Shown: positions 1-8,685 of the stretch, in pieces | Layout of the letters: every line of letters begins with the position of its first letter | How positions within the stretch are numbered: position 1 is the first letter of the stretch | Source: Vibrio neptunius | Lineage (GTDB): Bacteria > Pseudomonadota > Gammaproteobacteria > Enterobacterales > Vibrionaceae | Direction of reading: 5' to 3' | Assembly (NCBI RefSeq): GCF_000967495.1 | Contig: NZ_JXXU01000029.1 | Coordinates: forward strand, 17,332-81,331 | Length of the DNA: 64,000 nt | Program-made: the position numbers and the translations under genes | Notes under the pieces: model-generated | Database searches by the model: none | Seen by the model: only the letters and a program-made list of their open reading frames with translations | What the model was told of the DNA's origin: nothing

Positions 1-46
1 TCTAAATTATGTGTGGCTAAGGAAGTTTAGTCGAGAGGAAAACACT

Positions 47-664
47 ATGGATATGCATGTTTGGTTAGCCTACGTAGTGACAGCTATTGTATTCAGCCTC
101 GCTCCAGGTTCAGGAACCGTGAATTCAATCAGCAATGGTCTGAGCTATGGTACACGTAAATCTCTCTCCGCGATCGCAGGGCTGCAAATTGGGCTGACGT
201 TACACATTATCTTAGTCGGTGCCGGTATTGGAGCCTTGGTTGCTCAATCAGCAACTGCATTTACCGTGATTAAATGGGTCGGTGCAGCTTATTTAGTTTG
301 GCTAGGTATTCAGAAATGGCGCGATAAATCTGGTTTGGCGACTCACACCGAAGGGGAAGTGTTATCCGGCACTAAACTGATGAGGAACGCTGTTCTGATT
401 AATCTGACCAATCCCAAATCCATCGTATTTTTGGTCGCGCTGTTTCCGCAATTCATTGACCCTGCCAAAGATCAGTTGACGCAATTGGCGGTATTGGGAG
501 TAACAACTGTGGTGATAGACTCGATTGTTATGCTGGGTTACACCTCTTTGGCGGCACAAATGGGGCGTTTTATCCGTTCTGATAAGATTATGAGTAGGAT
601 CAACAAGGTATTTGGTTCCATGTTTGTCGGTTGTGGGGCATTATTAGCGGCTGCCAAAGCTTAA
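47..664 (+). CDS. LysE/RhtB family amino-acid exporter
   Basis: A 205-residue inner-membrane protein with about six hydrophobic segments. It has the family's N-terminal pattern: a first membrane helix, then APGSGTVNSISNGLSYG and a basic K/R turn. Members export amino acids or related small molecules such as lysine, threonine or homoserine (lactone); the substrate here is not readable from sequence. The ATG at 47 has a good GAGAGGAA site six bases upstream, so the longer GTG start at 11 is not preferred. It is followed by the EAL-HDOD gene on the same strand after a 23-bp gap, so co-transcription is possible. Family call is firm, substrate unknown. Confidence 0.85.
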   Translation: MDMHVWLAYVVTAIVFSLAPGSGTVNSISNGLSYGTRKSLSAIAGLQIGLTLHIILVGAGIGALVAQSATAFTVIKWVGAAYLVWLGIQKWRDKSGLATHTEGEVLSGTKLMRNAVLINLTNPKSIVFLVALFPQFIDPAKDQLTQLAVLGVTTVVIDSIVMLGYTSLAAQMGRFIRSDKIMSRINKVFGSMFVGCGALLAAAKA

Positions 665-687
665 GTAATTTCAAGGTGTAGCAGTCA

Positions 688-1914
688 ATGCGCGATACCT
701 ATGTGGCTCGTCAGCCCATTTTAAACGCCAAAAGACAAACGCTCGGGTATGAACTGTTGTTCCGTGACGGAGAAAACAATGCATACCCAGCGCATGTCGA
801 TTCCAACCGTGCAACATATCGTTTAGTAGTCGAGAACTTCCTGTCTCTGGGCACTAATCCTGCTTTTGCACAATCGCGCAGTTTCATCAACTTTCCGTAT
901 AAAAGCCTTATTCGTCGCTTACCTCTGTCGCTGCCCAGAGAGCAGATTGTCATTGAAGTACTGGAAACTTGTCCACCGACGGACGAGCTATATGAAGCGA
1001 TAAAAGAGCTCAACGCAGCAGGTTACCTGATTGCACTAGATGACTTTGTTTATAGTCCGGACTGGGAACGCTTCTTACCATTTGTTCAGATCATTAAGCT
1101 TGATATCATGGCGATGGGGTTAGACGCTGCGTGTGAATTTGTCCAAGAGCATAAGTCACGTGGGATCCGCCGTAAGTTTCTTGCTGAGCGAGTTGAAACA
1201 GAAGAACAATTCTTAACCGCGCGCTCGGCGGGCTTTTCGTTTTTTCAAGGCTTCTTTTTTAGTAAGCCTGAAGTCATCCGTCAGCAATACATTAGCCCTG
1301 AACAGGTGATTGCGATGGAGTTGCTTCGTGAAGTATGTCAGACCAACGTCGACTTCGAGAAAGTCGAAGCTATCGTGGCGAAAGACGTTGCGCTGTCTTA
1401 TAAATTGCTCCGCTTTGTAAACACCATGTCGGAAAGGCTCGAGGTCAGCATCTCTTCATTTAGGCAGGCTTTGGTGTATCTTGGTGAAGACAAACTTCGT
1501 ATCTTTGTTTCGTTGGCCGTGGCGTCTTTTATTTCCGCTAAAAAGCCCAAAGAGCTGTACAATCTTTCGTTGCAACGCGCTCAGTTTTGCCAGTTGATGG
1601 CGAACGAAAATCCATTCAGCCAGTTCCGTGAACAGGCTTTTCTTATTGGCTTGTTCTCAACCTTGGATGCGTTACTGGATCTCTCGCTTGAGGAGTTGGT
1701 TAAGCAGTTGCCGCTCAATAAGGCGATTAAGGTTGCTTTACTTGAGCGCCAAGGTCCTTATGGCATCTTGCTTGGGTTGGAAGAGTGCTATGAACGGGCT
1801 GACTGGCAAGGCATGCAGGAAGCGTGTCGTCAATTGAACCTATCCGTCGATGACGTTATGCCGCGCATTTCTGAAGCGCAGCGCTGGAGTCAGGACATCA
1901 ACCGCCTGGTATAA
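688..1914 (+). CDS. EAL-HDOD domain signalling protein (YuxH-like)
   Basis: 408 residues. The N-terminal half is an EAL-type cyclic-di-GMP phosphodiesterase-like domain (about residues 5-205) with recognisable positions YELLFR, IEVLE, ALDDF, IKLD, AERVET and FQGFFFSKPE. The C-terminal half (about 205-400) is a HDOD domain. The signature glutamate (ELL in place of EAL) and the DDF aspartates are present, so activity cannot be excluded, although many YuxH-like proteins bind rather than hydrolyse c-di-GMP. No transmembrane segment is seen, so it should be cytosolic. Its role could be regulatory in motility or biofilm switching; that is inference. Confidence 0.85.
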   Translation: MRDTYVARQPILNAKRQTLGYELLFRDGENNAYPAHVDSNRATYRLVVENFLSLGTNPAFAQSRSFINFPYKSLIRRLPLSLPREQIVIEVLETCPPTDELYEAIKELNAAGYLIALDDFVYSPDWERFLPFVQIIKLDIMAMGLDAACEFVQEHKSRGIRRKFLAERVETEEQFLTARSAGFSFFQGFFFSKPEVIRQQYISPEQVIAMELLREVCQTNVDFEKVEAIVAKDVALSYKLLRFVNTMSERLEVSISSFRQALVYLGEDKLRIFVSLAVASFISAKKPKELYNLSLQRAQFCQLMANENPFSQFREQAFLIGLFSTLDALLDLSLEELVKQLPLNKAIKVALLERQGPYGILLGLEECYERADWQGMQEACRQLNLSVDDVMPRISEAQRWSQDINRLV

Positions 1915-1991
1915 GGCAGCTCTTCTCTTTTGTGAATCTTTTATGACAGTGCCGATTGGGTATTGATCTTCAGTTCGGTTTAAATAATTAT

Positions 1992-2015
1992 ATACGCATA
2001 TCCATATATGAGTAT
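1992..2015 (+). promoter_or_regulatory. Candidate ArsR operator upstream of arsR
   Basis: An imperfect inverted repeat of two 10-bp arms (ATACGCATAT and ATATGAGTAT, one mismatch) separated by four bases ends six bases before the arsR start. ArsR repressors bind AT-rich dyads over their own promoters, so autoregulation is likely. Function is inferred from position and symmetry. Confidence 0.5.
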
Positions 2016-2021
2016 GTTTAA

Positions 2022-2363
2022 ATGTTGCCACATCAGTTTTTCAAATTACTATCTGACGAAACTCGAGTCCGTTGCCTGATGCTGATTGAACGTGAAGAGT
2101 GTTTGTCAGTGGGTGAATTGACTGAAGCGCTTCAGGAAAGCCAGCCGAAAATCTCCCGTCATCTTGCTCAGCTACGTTCAGGTGGTGTGTTGGTTGACGT
2201 CCGCCAAGGGCAATGGGTGTTTTATCGTTTGTCGGCAGAATTGCCGGGTTGGATGAAAAAACTGATTGATGATCTTGTCGCGTCTGACTGCCTCAAAACA
2301 GAGTACCAACAAGATATAGAAAGACTTCATGCTATTCAGGCTCGTCCTGTTTGCTGCCAGTAA
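2022..2363 (+). CDS. arsR: ArsR-family arsenic-responsive repressor
   Basis: 113-residue winged-helix repressor of the ArsR/SmtB family: FFKLLSDETRVRCLMLI, then a recognition helix region SQPKISRHLAQLRSGGVL and a wing VRQGQWVFYRL. Cysteines occur at about residues 18 and 27 and as a C-terminal Cys-Cys pair (111-112). The classical ELCVCDL metal site is not present (here ECLSVGEL), so As(III) is probably bound by another cysteine combination, perhaps using the C-terminal pair. It heads the gap-phosphatase-arsJ operon, which supports an arsenic role. A dyad directly upstream is a likely operator. Confidence 0.85.
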   Translation: MLPHQFFKLLSDETRVRCLMLIEREECLSVGELTEALQESQPKISRHLAQLRSGGVLVDVRQGQWVFYRLSAELPGWMKKLIDDLVASDCLKTEYQQDIERLHAIQARPVCCQ

Positions 2364-2386
2364 TTTGAAATAAGAGAGATAGAAAG

Positions 2387-3388
2387 ATGACAATTAAAGT
2401 CGGAATTAACGGTTTTGGTCGTATTGGACGTTTGGCTCTGCGTGCGGCGTTTGATTGGGATGAGCTGGAGTTTGTGCAGATCAATGATGTGGCGGGCGAT
2501 GCCGCCACACTCGCACACCTGCTGGAGTTTGATTCAGTTCAAGGGCGCTGGAATCACGAGGTCAAAGCGGAAGGCGATCAAATCCTGATTAACGATCAGG
2601 TTATCAAAGCAACGCAAGAGAAAGACATTGATGCCATTGACTGGTCTGGCTGTGATGTTGTGATTGAAGCGACGGGCAAACACCGTAAAACCTCGATCCT
2701 TAAAAAGTATCTAGCTCAAGGTGTGAAACGAGTAGTGGTATCTGCGCCAGTTAAAGAGGAAGGTGTGGCGAACATTGTGGTGGGTGTGAATGATCATATC
2801 TTTGACCCAGAAGCGCATCAGATTGTTACGGCAGCGTCTTGTACGACTAACTGTATTGCACCAGTCGTTAAAGTGATTCATGAGAAGTTGGGTATTGCAC
2901 AGTCTTCTTTTACCACTATCCATGACCTGACCAACACGCAAACCATTCTTGATGCGCCACATAAAGATTTGCGCCGTGCCCGTGCTTGCGGAATGAGCCT
3001 TATCCCGACAACGACTGGCAGCGCAACAGCGATTGTGGAAATCTTCCCAGATCTCAAAGACAAGATTAACGGCCACGCGGTGCGTGTTCCTCTGGCTAAC
3101 GCATCACTCACAGACATCATCTTTGATGTGAAACGCGATACTACAGCGGAAGAAGTGAATGCGTTACTTAAAGAGGCGTCACAAGGTGAATTGAACGGTA
3201 TTCTTGGTTTTGAAGAACGTCCGCTGGTATCGATTGATTACAAAGGCGACCAACGTTCAACCATCGTTGATGCTCAGTCGACTATGGTGGTAGGTAGCCG
3301 CATGGTGAAGATCTACGCTTGGTACGATAATGAAATGGGCTACGCGACACGTACAGCTGAACTGGTGCGTAACGTGGGCTTGGTATAA
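2387..3388 (+). CDS. ArsJ-associated glyceraldehyde-3-phosphate dehydrogenase
   Basis: 333-residue GAPDH of usual length. N-terminal NAD-binding motif [14 protein letters not shown], catalytic-cysteine motif ASCTTNC near residue 150, and the C-terminal SWYDNE-like [10 protein letters not shown]. In ars operons with arsJ, this enzyme uses arsenate in place of phosphate to make 1-arseno-3-phosphoglycerate, which ArsJ exports and which then breaks down outside. That pathway is established for gap-arsJ pairs; assignment here rests on the arsR-gap-(phosphatase)-arsJ context. It is therefore probably a dedicated arsenic-resistance copy and not the glycolytic enzyme. A GAGAG ribosome site lies just upstream and the start is 23 bp after arsR. 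Confidence 0.88.
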   Translation: MTIKVGINGFGRIGRLALRAAFDWDELEFVQINDVAGDAATLAHLLEFDSVQGRWNHEVKAEGDQILINDQVIKATQEKDIDAIDWSGCDVVIEATGKHRKTSILKKYLAQGVKRVVVSAPVKEEGVANIVVGVNDHIFDPEAHQIVTAASCTTNCIAPVVKVIHEKLGIAQSSFTTIHDLTNTQTILDAPHKDLRRARACGMSLIPTTTGSATAIVEIFPDLKDKINGHAVRVPLANASLTDIIFDVKRDTTAEEVNALLKEASQGELNGILGFEERPLVSIDYKGDQRSTIVDAQSTMVVGSRMVKIYAWYDNEMGYATRTAELVRNVGLV

Positions 3389-3400
3389 AGAGTGATAGAG

Positions 3401-3892
3401 ATGACACATCCGACTTGGCAATTGGATCTTGAACAAGGTGCGTTAGTACTTACTCCTTGTCCAGGTACTAAAGGCGTTGATCTGGAAGCTTCGCTTGTGC
3501 AACTAAAAGATCAAGGTGTCGAAGCGATAGTGACGGCGCTGGATAATACAGAGTTAGAGAGCAAAGGCGTGGCTCAGCTTGGTGAAGCGGCAGAGAAGTT
3601 AGGTATGCAGTGGTTTCAGATTGAAATTGAAGATGACTGCGCACCGGGTGATGACTTTGCCGTGAAATGGCAGCAAACCAGCTCTGCTCTGCATCAGGTT
3701 GTCGATAATGGCGGTAAAGTTGCGATGCATTGCATGGGCGGGTCAGGTCGTACGGGCCTGTTGGCCGCACATTTGCTGTTAGAAAAACAGTGGCCGTTGA
3801 GCGACATTGTCAAAGAGGTACAGGCGTTACGTCCAGGTGCCTTTACCAAACCTGTTCAGGTCGATTACATCAACGCAGTTGCGGCGAAATAA
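3401..3892 (+). CDS. Dual-specificity / CDKN3-like phosphatase in ars operon
   Basis: About 163 residues with the cysteine-phosphatase loop HCMGGSGRTG (Cx5R, with the following Thr) near residue 115 and the upstream general-acid loop IEDDCAPGDDF. This is the fold of cyclin-dependent-kinase-inhibitor-3-like protein tyrosine/dual-specificity phosphatases. It lies between the GAPDH and arsJ genes with near-zero spacing, so it is part of the operon. The ATG at 3401 is preferred to a GTG at 3392 because only the former has room for an AAGAG site. What it dephosphorylates is unknown; a role in the arseno-phosphoglycerate route or in reversing phosphate/arsenate ester adducts is speculation. Confidence 0.75.
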   Translation: MTHPTWQLDLEQGALVLTPCPGTKGVDLEASLVQLKDQGVEAIVTALDNTELESKGVAQLGEAAEKLGMQWFQIEIEDDCAPGDDFAVKWQQTSSALHQVVDNGGKVAMHCMGGSGRTGLLAAHLLLEKQWPLSDIVKEVQALRPGAFTKPVQVDYINAVAAK

Positions 3893-3966
3893 TTCCTTGA
3901 GGAGTTTTTGGATCACAGGTGTCCAAAAGCTCCCATCGCTGTACATAAGAAAAAATTGGGTAATCT

Positions 3967-5187
3967 ATGATCGCAAATCTGAGTAAGAGTGTGCGTCAAT
4001 ATATGCTGGTGACGTTCAATTACTGGAACTTCACCATTACTGACGGTGCATTGAGAATGCTGGTGGTGCTGTATTTCCATGATCTGGGCTACAGCACGTT
4101 AGAAATCGCATCCTTGTTCTTGTTCTATGAGTTCTTTGGCGTGGTAACCAACTTGATTGGTGGTTGGCTTGGAGCAAGGCTTGGCTTAAACAAAACCATG
4201 AACCTTGGACTGGCGATGCAGATAGTGGCACTGGTGATGCTCGCGGTTCCCAATGTCTGGCTGACCATACCTTGGGTAATGCTAGCTCAAGCTTTGTCAG
4301 GTATTGCCAAAGATCTCAATAAGATGAGTGCTAAAAGTTCCATCAAGGCACTGGTGCCTGACGAGCAGCAAGGCGCCTTGTATAAGTGGGTCGCGATTCT
4401 AACGGGGTCGAAAAATGCCCTTAAAGGTGTTGGCTTCTTCATCGGTGGTTTATTGCTGTCTCTGATTGGCTTTAAGTACGCGGTGCTGCTGATGGCGGGC
4501 GTGCTAACACTGGTGCTGATCGGCAGCTTAACCGGTCTTGAAAGTGATTTGGGTAAAGCCAAAAACAAACCTAAGTTTAGCCAGATTTTTTCTAAGTCGA
4601 GTTCTATTAATATCTTGTCTGCGGCGCGCATGTTCCTGTTTGGAGCACGAGATGTTTGGTTTGTTGTCGCCCTACCTATCTATCTGGGCAGTGTGTTTGG
4701 TTGGGATCACCTTTGGGTTGGCGGTTTCTTAGCGACTTGGGTGATTGCTTACGGCTTTGTTCAAGGCTTTGCTCCTAAGATCACTGGTAAAGCACAAGGT
4801 AAAGTCCCTGACGGTAGTGCGGCGCTGATGTGGGCTGGATTGTTGGCGGTGATCACTGCGGGAATTGCGTACGCAGTGCAAATTGGCTGGCAACCCCAGT
4901 TGGTTATCGTTATTGGACTCTTGATTTTTGGTACTGTATTTGCGGTTAACTCTTCCCTGCATTCCTATTTGATTGTTAGCTATGCTAAAGGTGATGGTGT
5001 ATCACTGGATGTCGGTTTCTACTACATGGCGAACGCTATGGGTCGCTTAATTGGTACAGTACTGTCAGGTTGGATATTTCAGGTTGCGGGTTTGGCGGCG
5101 TGCTTATGGGTTTCCTTCGCATTTCTTGCTTTGACCACCCTCATTTCAATCAAGCTGCCTAAGTTGCCCCAATCAGTAACTACGTAA
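3967..5187 (+). CDS. arsJ: ArsJ organoarsenical efflux MFS permease
   Basis: 406-residue, strongly hydrophobic protein with about 12 predicted membrane helices and an N-terminal YWNFTITDGALRMLVVLYF typical of ArsJ major-facilitator proteins. With the adjacent GAPDH it should export 1-arseno-3-phosphoglycerate, conferring arsenate resistance. It is the last gene of the arsR operon and is followed by a rho-independent terminator. The spacing to the phosphatase gene is 74 bp, a little looser than the rest of the operon. Identification is by family resemblance plus operon context. Confidence 0.85.
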   Translation: MIANLSKSVRQYMLVTFNYWNFTITDGALRMLVVLYFHDLGYSTLEIASLFLFYEFFGVVTNLIGGWLGARLGLNKTMNLGLAMQIVALVMLAVPNVWLTIPWVMLAQALSGIAKDLNKMSAKSSIKALVPDEQQGALYKWVAILTGSKNALKGVGFFIGGLLLSLIGFKYAVLLMAGVLTLVLIGSLTGLESDLGKAKNKPKFSQIFSKSSSINILSAARMFLFGARDVWFVVALPIYLGSVFGWDHLWVGGFLATWVIAYGFVQGFAPKITGKAQGKVPDGSAALMWAGLLAVITAGIAYAVQIGWQPQLVIVIGLLIFGTVFAVNSSLHSYLIVSYAKGDGVSLDVGFYYMANAMGRLIGTVLSGWIFQVAGLAACLWVSFAFLALTTLISIKLPKLPQSVTT

Positions 5188-5214
5188 ATTAAAACAGTCT
5201 CATGACTCAAAGTT

Positions 5215-5244
5215 GACCAAGGTTACACCGTGGTCCACTTTTTT
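5215..5244 (+). terminator. Rho-independent terminator after arsJ
   Basis: Arms GACCAAGG and CCGTGGTC pair with one mismatch around a 5-nt loop and are followed by a run of six T. It closes the ars operon. Confidence 0.7.
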
Positions 5245-5286
5245 ATTGCTACCTTTGTTCAACACTGATTGAACAAAGGTAGCGAT

Positions 5287-6300
5287 ATGAGAGATAGAGT
5301 ACTGTTTTTTGACTTATTGCGATGTGTTGCTGCTGTGGCAGTTATCGCGATTCATGTTCTTGCTCCTTATCGCCAAGAACTCGGTAGCATTCCCTTCTCA
5401 GAATGGTCTATTGCGATTGGCTTGAATAGCGCGATCCGCTGGGCAGTGCCGGTGTTCACTCTTATTACTGGTGCGCTATTGCTTAGCGATGCCCGGCCAT
5501 TTGATGCAAAATACTATGTCAAACGTCGATTAGGTAAAGTTTTGGTGCCGTTTATTGTTTGGTCGCTGTTCTATGCGTATCTTTCAGGATGGAGCTTGGC
5601 AGGTTTTAATCCTGAAGAAACCAAGCAAGTGCTTGCCAATAGTGTCTTTCACGCCACTTATTATCATCTTGGCTTCTTTTATTACTTCATCCCTTTGTAT
5701 TTTGTCATTCCGTTTTTTCAGTATGTGATCAGGCTGTATGGTGATAGCTCGTTGTACTCTTATGTGGCTATTTGGTTGGTGACGACGTTATTGTTTTTAA
5801 TTGGCCTTGATGGGCCATGGAGTCATCAAATGTGGCTCTACAGCGGCTATTTACCTCTAGGATATTTATTGTATAAAAGAGTACCTCTGACTTCGGCTTA
5901 TGTTGCCATGTTTGCGATCTTGGGGATCGGTGCACTCATCACGACTGGGTACGCGGTCATTACCAACAGTGTCGAAGCGCAAGAATATACGGTAGGGCGA
6001 TGGCTGTCGTATAAGACGCTTAATGTGGTTCTGGCTGCGAGCATGATTTTTATGCTAGGTCGTTATGTTGGTGAAAGCTTGTCTGATAACGCCAACAAAG
6101 TGATTGGGTTTATCAGTCAACATAGTCTCGGTATTTACATTCTCCATCCGATCTTTCTCTGGCCAATGAAAGAGTATGGCTGGTACCAAGGTCACCCTGC
6201 TTGGGTGATTCCCGTGTGGATTGTCTTGAGTGGAACTGGGGCGCTTTTGATGAGTTGGATGGTGTCTAAATCCCGCCGTACTAGCTGGTTGTTGCCTTAG
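5287..6300 (+). CDS. Acyltransferase 3 family membrane protein
   Basis: 337-residue integral membrane protein with about ten hydrophobic helices, beginning RVLFFDLLRCVAAVAVIAIHVLAP, which carries the conserved N-terminal Arg and His of acyltransferase-3 (OafA/WecH/NodX) proteins. Such enzymes move acetyl or other acyl groups onto surface sugars or peptidoglycan-type substrates. The ATG at 5287 has AAAGG seven bases upstream; a TTG at 5269 is less likely. It stands alone between the ars operon and a secreted amidohydrolase, so context does not reveal the acceptor. Confidence 0.8.
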   Translation: MRDRVLFFDLLRCVAAVAVIAIHVLAPYRQELGSIPFSEWSIAIGLNSAIRWAVPVFTLITGALLLSDARPFDAKYYVKRRLGKVLVPFIVWSLFYAYLSGWSLAGFNPEETKQVLANSVFHATYYHLGFFYYFIPLYFVIPFFQYVIRLYGDSSLYSYVAIWLVTTLLFLIGLDGPWSHQMWLYSGYLPLGYLLYKRVPLTSAYVAMFAILGIGALITTGYAVITNSVEAQEYTVGRWLSYKTLNVVLAASMIFMLGRYVGESLSDNANKVIGFISQHSLGIYILHPIFLWPMKEYGWYQGHPAWVIPVWIVLSGTGALLMSWMVSKSRRTSWLLP

Positions 6301-6481
6301 CATGGTTGTCAGTTAGTCACCATTAATTGGTGTTTGTTTATGTTCCTAAATCGTAACCGATTAAATTAAAAAGGTTTATGTCTAAAACATGGCATTAAAC
6401 TGCCTTAGTCATCTGGTTAATTGTTATATTGAAAACTTAATCGCAGTGAAGTAAACGGTAACACTGGCTCAGGAAGAGAAT

Positions 6482-7459
6482 ATGAACAGACAATGGTTAG
6501 TGGGCTTTATCTTATCAGTAGCTCCATTCGCCTACGGGAATGACGGCAGTTTTAACGATGCTGAGATCCATTATGTTGATTTTTTTCAGCGTACCGATGG
6601 CATCAAATATCTGGTGCATAAGATGGATCAAAGCAATATTGAACATGCGTTTGTGATGGGCCTGCCGATTATGAAAAAGTGGAACGCCCATGATCCGGTT
6701 GCTCCCCGTTTTGAATTTGGCGATGACTCACCCGTCTATTATTACTCACGTACTGATGAGATTCTATACCGAGCGCTGAAAGACTCACCGTATCAAGATC
6801 GACTGTTTCCTTTCATTACTGGCTTTAACCCCACGGATATGTTCGCGGCGGAACAAGTTGAGCAGATGATTGAGAGCGATCCCGGTTTCTGGAGAGGCAT
6901 AGGTGAGATTCTGACTCGTCATGATAGTTTGTCCGCGCTGACATTAGGCGAACAGGCCAGAGCTAACCATCCTGCTTTGATGAAGGTGTATCAGGTCGCT
7001 GCGAAGCACAAAATGCCAGTGATCCTGCACACCAATATCACGTCTGAGCGAGAAACACACCCGTTGTACAAGCATGAGCTGGTGGAGGCGTTAGAAGAAA
7101 ATAGTAAAACTAATTTTATCTGGGCGCACGCAGGGACCAGTTCGACACTGCTACGACGCCAGAATTTATCTTTTCTAATCGATGAAGTCAGCGAGCTGCT
7201 GGATGATTACGCTAACCTCTACATCTTGGCATCTTGGAGCTTGCGCGATGTGATACTGGCGAGTCCTGAATCGAAGCAAGCATGGGTAGCGTTGATCAAA
7301 GAGTATCCCGATCGCTTCATGATTGGTTCTGATGTTGTAGGCCGCTTTAAAATTACGGGTGAAGTTTTATCTCGTTGGGATGAAGTATTGGATGCGCTGC
7401 CAGATGACGTGGCTGAAAACATGGCGAAAAACAATATGCTCAAAATGGTGAAGCGCTAG
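6482..7459 (+). CDS. Exported amidohydrolase-related protein
   Basis: 325 residues with a short N-terminal hydrophobic segment ending near APFAYG, consistent with a signal peptide. The rest is an amidohydrolase-2 (TIM-barrel) type sequence: VILHTNI and FIWAHAGTS supply the mid-barrel histidines and MIGSDVVG the late aspartate. The usual N-terminal metal motif HxH is not evident (the equivalent stretch reads EIHYVDFF), so the metal site may be reduced or the enzyme inactive. A strong upstream AGGAAGAG site supports the ATG at 6482. Substrate unknown. Confidence 0.7.
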   Translation: MNRQWLVGFILSVAPFAYGNDGSFNDAEIHYVDFFQRTDGIKYLVHKMDQSNIEHAFVMGLPIMKKWNAHDPVAPRFEFGDDSPVYYYSRTDEILYRALKDSPYQDRLFPFITGFNPTDMFAAEQVEQMIESDPGFWRGIGEILTRHDSLSALTLGEQARANHPALMKVYQVAAKHKMPVILHTNITSERETHPLYKHELVEALEENSKTNFIWAHAGTSSTLLRRQNLSFLIDEVSELLDDYANLYILASWSLRDVILASPESKQAWVALIKEYPDRFMIGSDVVGRFKITGEVLSRWDEVLDALPDDVAENMAKNNMLKMVKR

Positions 7460-7470
7460 ATCAGCGCTTC
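7450..7470. terminator. Hairpin shared by convergent genes
   Basis: A perfect 8-bp inverted repeat (GAAGCGCT / AGCGCTTC, 5-nt loop) spans the stop codons of the amidohydrolase gene and the opposing DUF2500 gene, which are one base apart. There is no T-run, so it may be a weak bidirectional end signal. Confidence 0.4.
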
Positions 7471-7790
7471 ATCGCGAAGTGAAGAAACTTATCACCTTGA
7501 TAAGTCAGCACGCCTTCGTCTCCAGGATTTAAGGCATGAAAGTAATGCACTCCAACCTGAAATTCTCGCTTGGGGTCTAGATGTCCTTTCTGCACGTAGA
7601 TCCAATATTCCTGTTCATTTTGGCCTAGCTGAGTGTCTGGGATATCTATTGCCTGCTTATCGATTATGGTGACGTCCGCTGTTTGTTCAGGTGCATCTTC
7701 TCCCTGAATGTGTCTACGATAAAGTTTCCTAAATCCCCAGCCACTGGCGATGATAAACACAACAATGGCGATGAATAACGTTAATGGCAT
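7461..7790 (-). CDS. DUF2500 family membrane protein (YhhM-like)
   Basis: 109 residues: one N-terminal membrane helix (PLTLFIAIVVFIIASGWGF), a basic turn, then a soluble domain ending in YQGDKFLHFAMKR. This is the DUF2500/YhhM pattern, and yhhM is found close to yhhL, yhhN and rsmD in E. coli, as here. The ATG at 7790 follows GGGAGAG; an upstream start at 7859 would add an untypical N-terminus. Function unknown. Confidence 0.75.
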   Translation of the reverse strand: MPLTLFIAIVVFIIASGWGFRKLYRRHIQGEDAPEQTADVTIIDKQAIDIPDTQLGQNEQEYWIYVQKGHLDPKREFQVGVHYFHALNPGDEGVLTYQGDKFLHFAMKR

Positions 7791-8097
7791 GCCTTCTCTC
7801 CCAAAAAGCTGATGGGTTATTTTAGTGTTAGTTTGACCACAGGTTGAGGCTTTGAACATAACAGTGAGCTTCAGCTATGACTATTTGTAGCATTCTTCGA
7901 GATACGTCACACGTTAGTGGTGATTTTGTCAGTATGATTATAGAGCTAGTCATTGATTCCTTTACATTAATTTACTTGCAAAGGGCGGTGAAAATGGGGC
8001 TAGATAGTAGATAATAAGAAGGAATATTATTTACTTATAGTACTGGCAGGATGAGGTCAGTCTCTGCCCCTAAACTTACTAGCGATGGAGGGAAGCC

Positions 8098-8463
8098 ATG
8101 TCTGATATCGAAAAAGTAGTGACACGGACACGAACAATTGAAAAGCTGCTTCGCACGCAATATCACGCTGAAGGTAAGGGATTACATCAGTTGATTACCA
8201 GCTGTGAAGAACGTTTACCGCATGATGTAATTGGTAAGCTGCGTTATATAGCAACCATTCGCAATAAAATAGTTCATGAAGAAGATTACAAGTTGGAAAG
8301 TCGTAGTGACTTTCTTTCGGTGTGTGATCAATGTGAAAAAGAACTCACACCACGCAGTAGCCGCTTTATCTGGCGAGCGGCGATTACTTTGATGACTCTG
8401 ATTACATTAGCAGCACTACTTTTCTATTATGCTCATTGGGATATTTTGTCTAAGCATTTGTAA
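8098..8463 (+). CDS. DUF4145-like protein with C-terminal membrane anchor
   Basis: 121 residues. The N-terminal 85 residues are soluble and mostly helical with the pattern YIATIRNKIVHE, reminiscent of DUF4145/HEPN-like helical bundles in which an R-N-x-x-x-H motif is common (here RNKIVH). A single hydrophobic helix near residues 97-115 (AAITLMTLITLAALLFYY) anchors the C-terminus. A GGAGGGAAG site precedes the ATG. Whether the RNxxxH residues act as a nuclease site as in HEPN proteins cannot be told from sequence. Confidence 0.6.
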   Translation: MSDIEKVVTRTRTIEKLLRTQYHAEGKGLHQLITSCEERLPHDVIGKLRYIATIRNKIVHEEDYKLESRSDFLSVCDQCEKELTPRSSRFIWRAAITLMTLITLAALLFYYAHWDILSKHL

Positions 8464-8557
8464 TAAAAGGTCTAAAACAGACTATTTTTAAAAAATAGTC
8501 AAACTTAGAAATCCGTTGGATTTGTAGACGGGTTTTGTGTGAAAAATCTGCGACATA

Positions 8558-8589
8558 GCAAAAAGGGACGCGAATGCGTCCCTTTTTGC
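8558..8589. terminator. Strong bidirectional terminator
   Basis: Perfect 14-bp stem (arms 8558-8571 and 8576-8589) with a GAAT loop and T-rich/A-rich flanks. It sits between the DUF4145-like gene and the opposing 26-residue ORF and could serve both. Confidence 0.85.
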
Positions 8590-8604
8590 TTTTGTAATTA
8601 TGGC

Positions 8605-8685
8605 TTAGTACATCATCGGCAGTGTCATTAGGCCAACAACAACTGCGATCATTACAAGTCCTTGTTTTTGTGAAGAAGTAATCAT
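8605..8685 (-). CDS. 26-residue hydrophobic small protein
   Basis: A short ORF not usually called by length-based gene finders. It starts at ATG 8685 after an AGGAG site seven bases upstream and encodes a basic/polar N-terminus (MITSSQKQ) followed by a single hydrophobic helix (GLVMIAVVVGLMTLPMMY) to the stop. It ends 15 bp before a strong terminator. Good ribosome site, membrane-helix composition and terminator placement together suggest a real small membrane protein; function unknown. Confidence 0.6.
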   Translation of the reverse strand: MITSSQKQGLVMIAVVVGLMTLPMMY

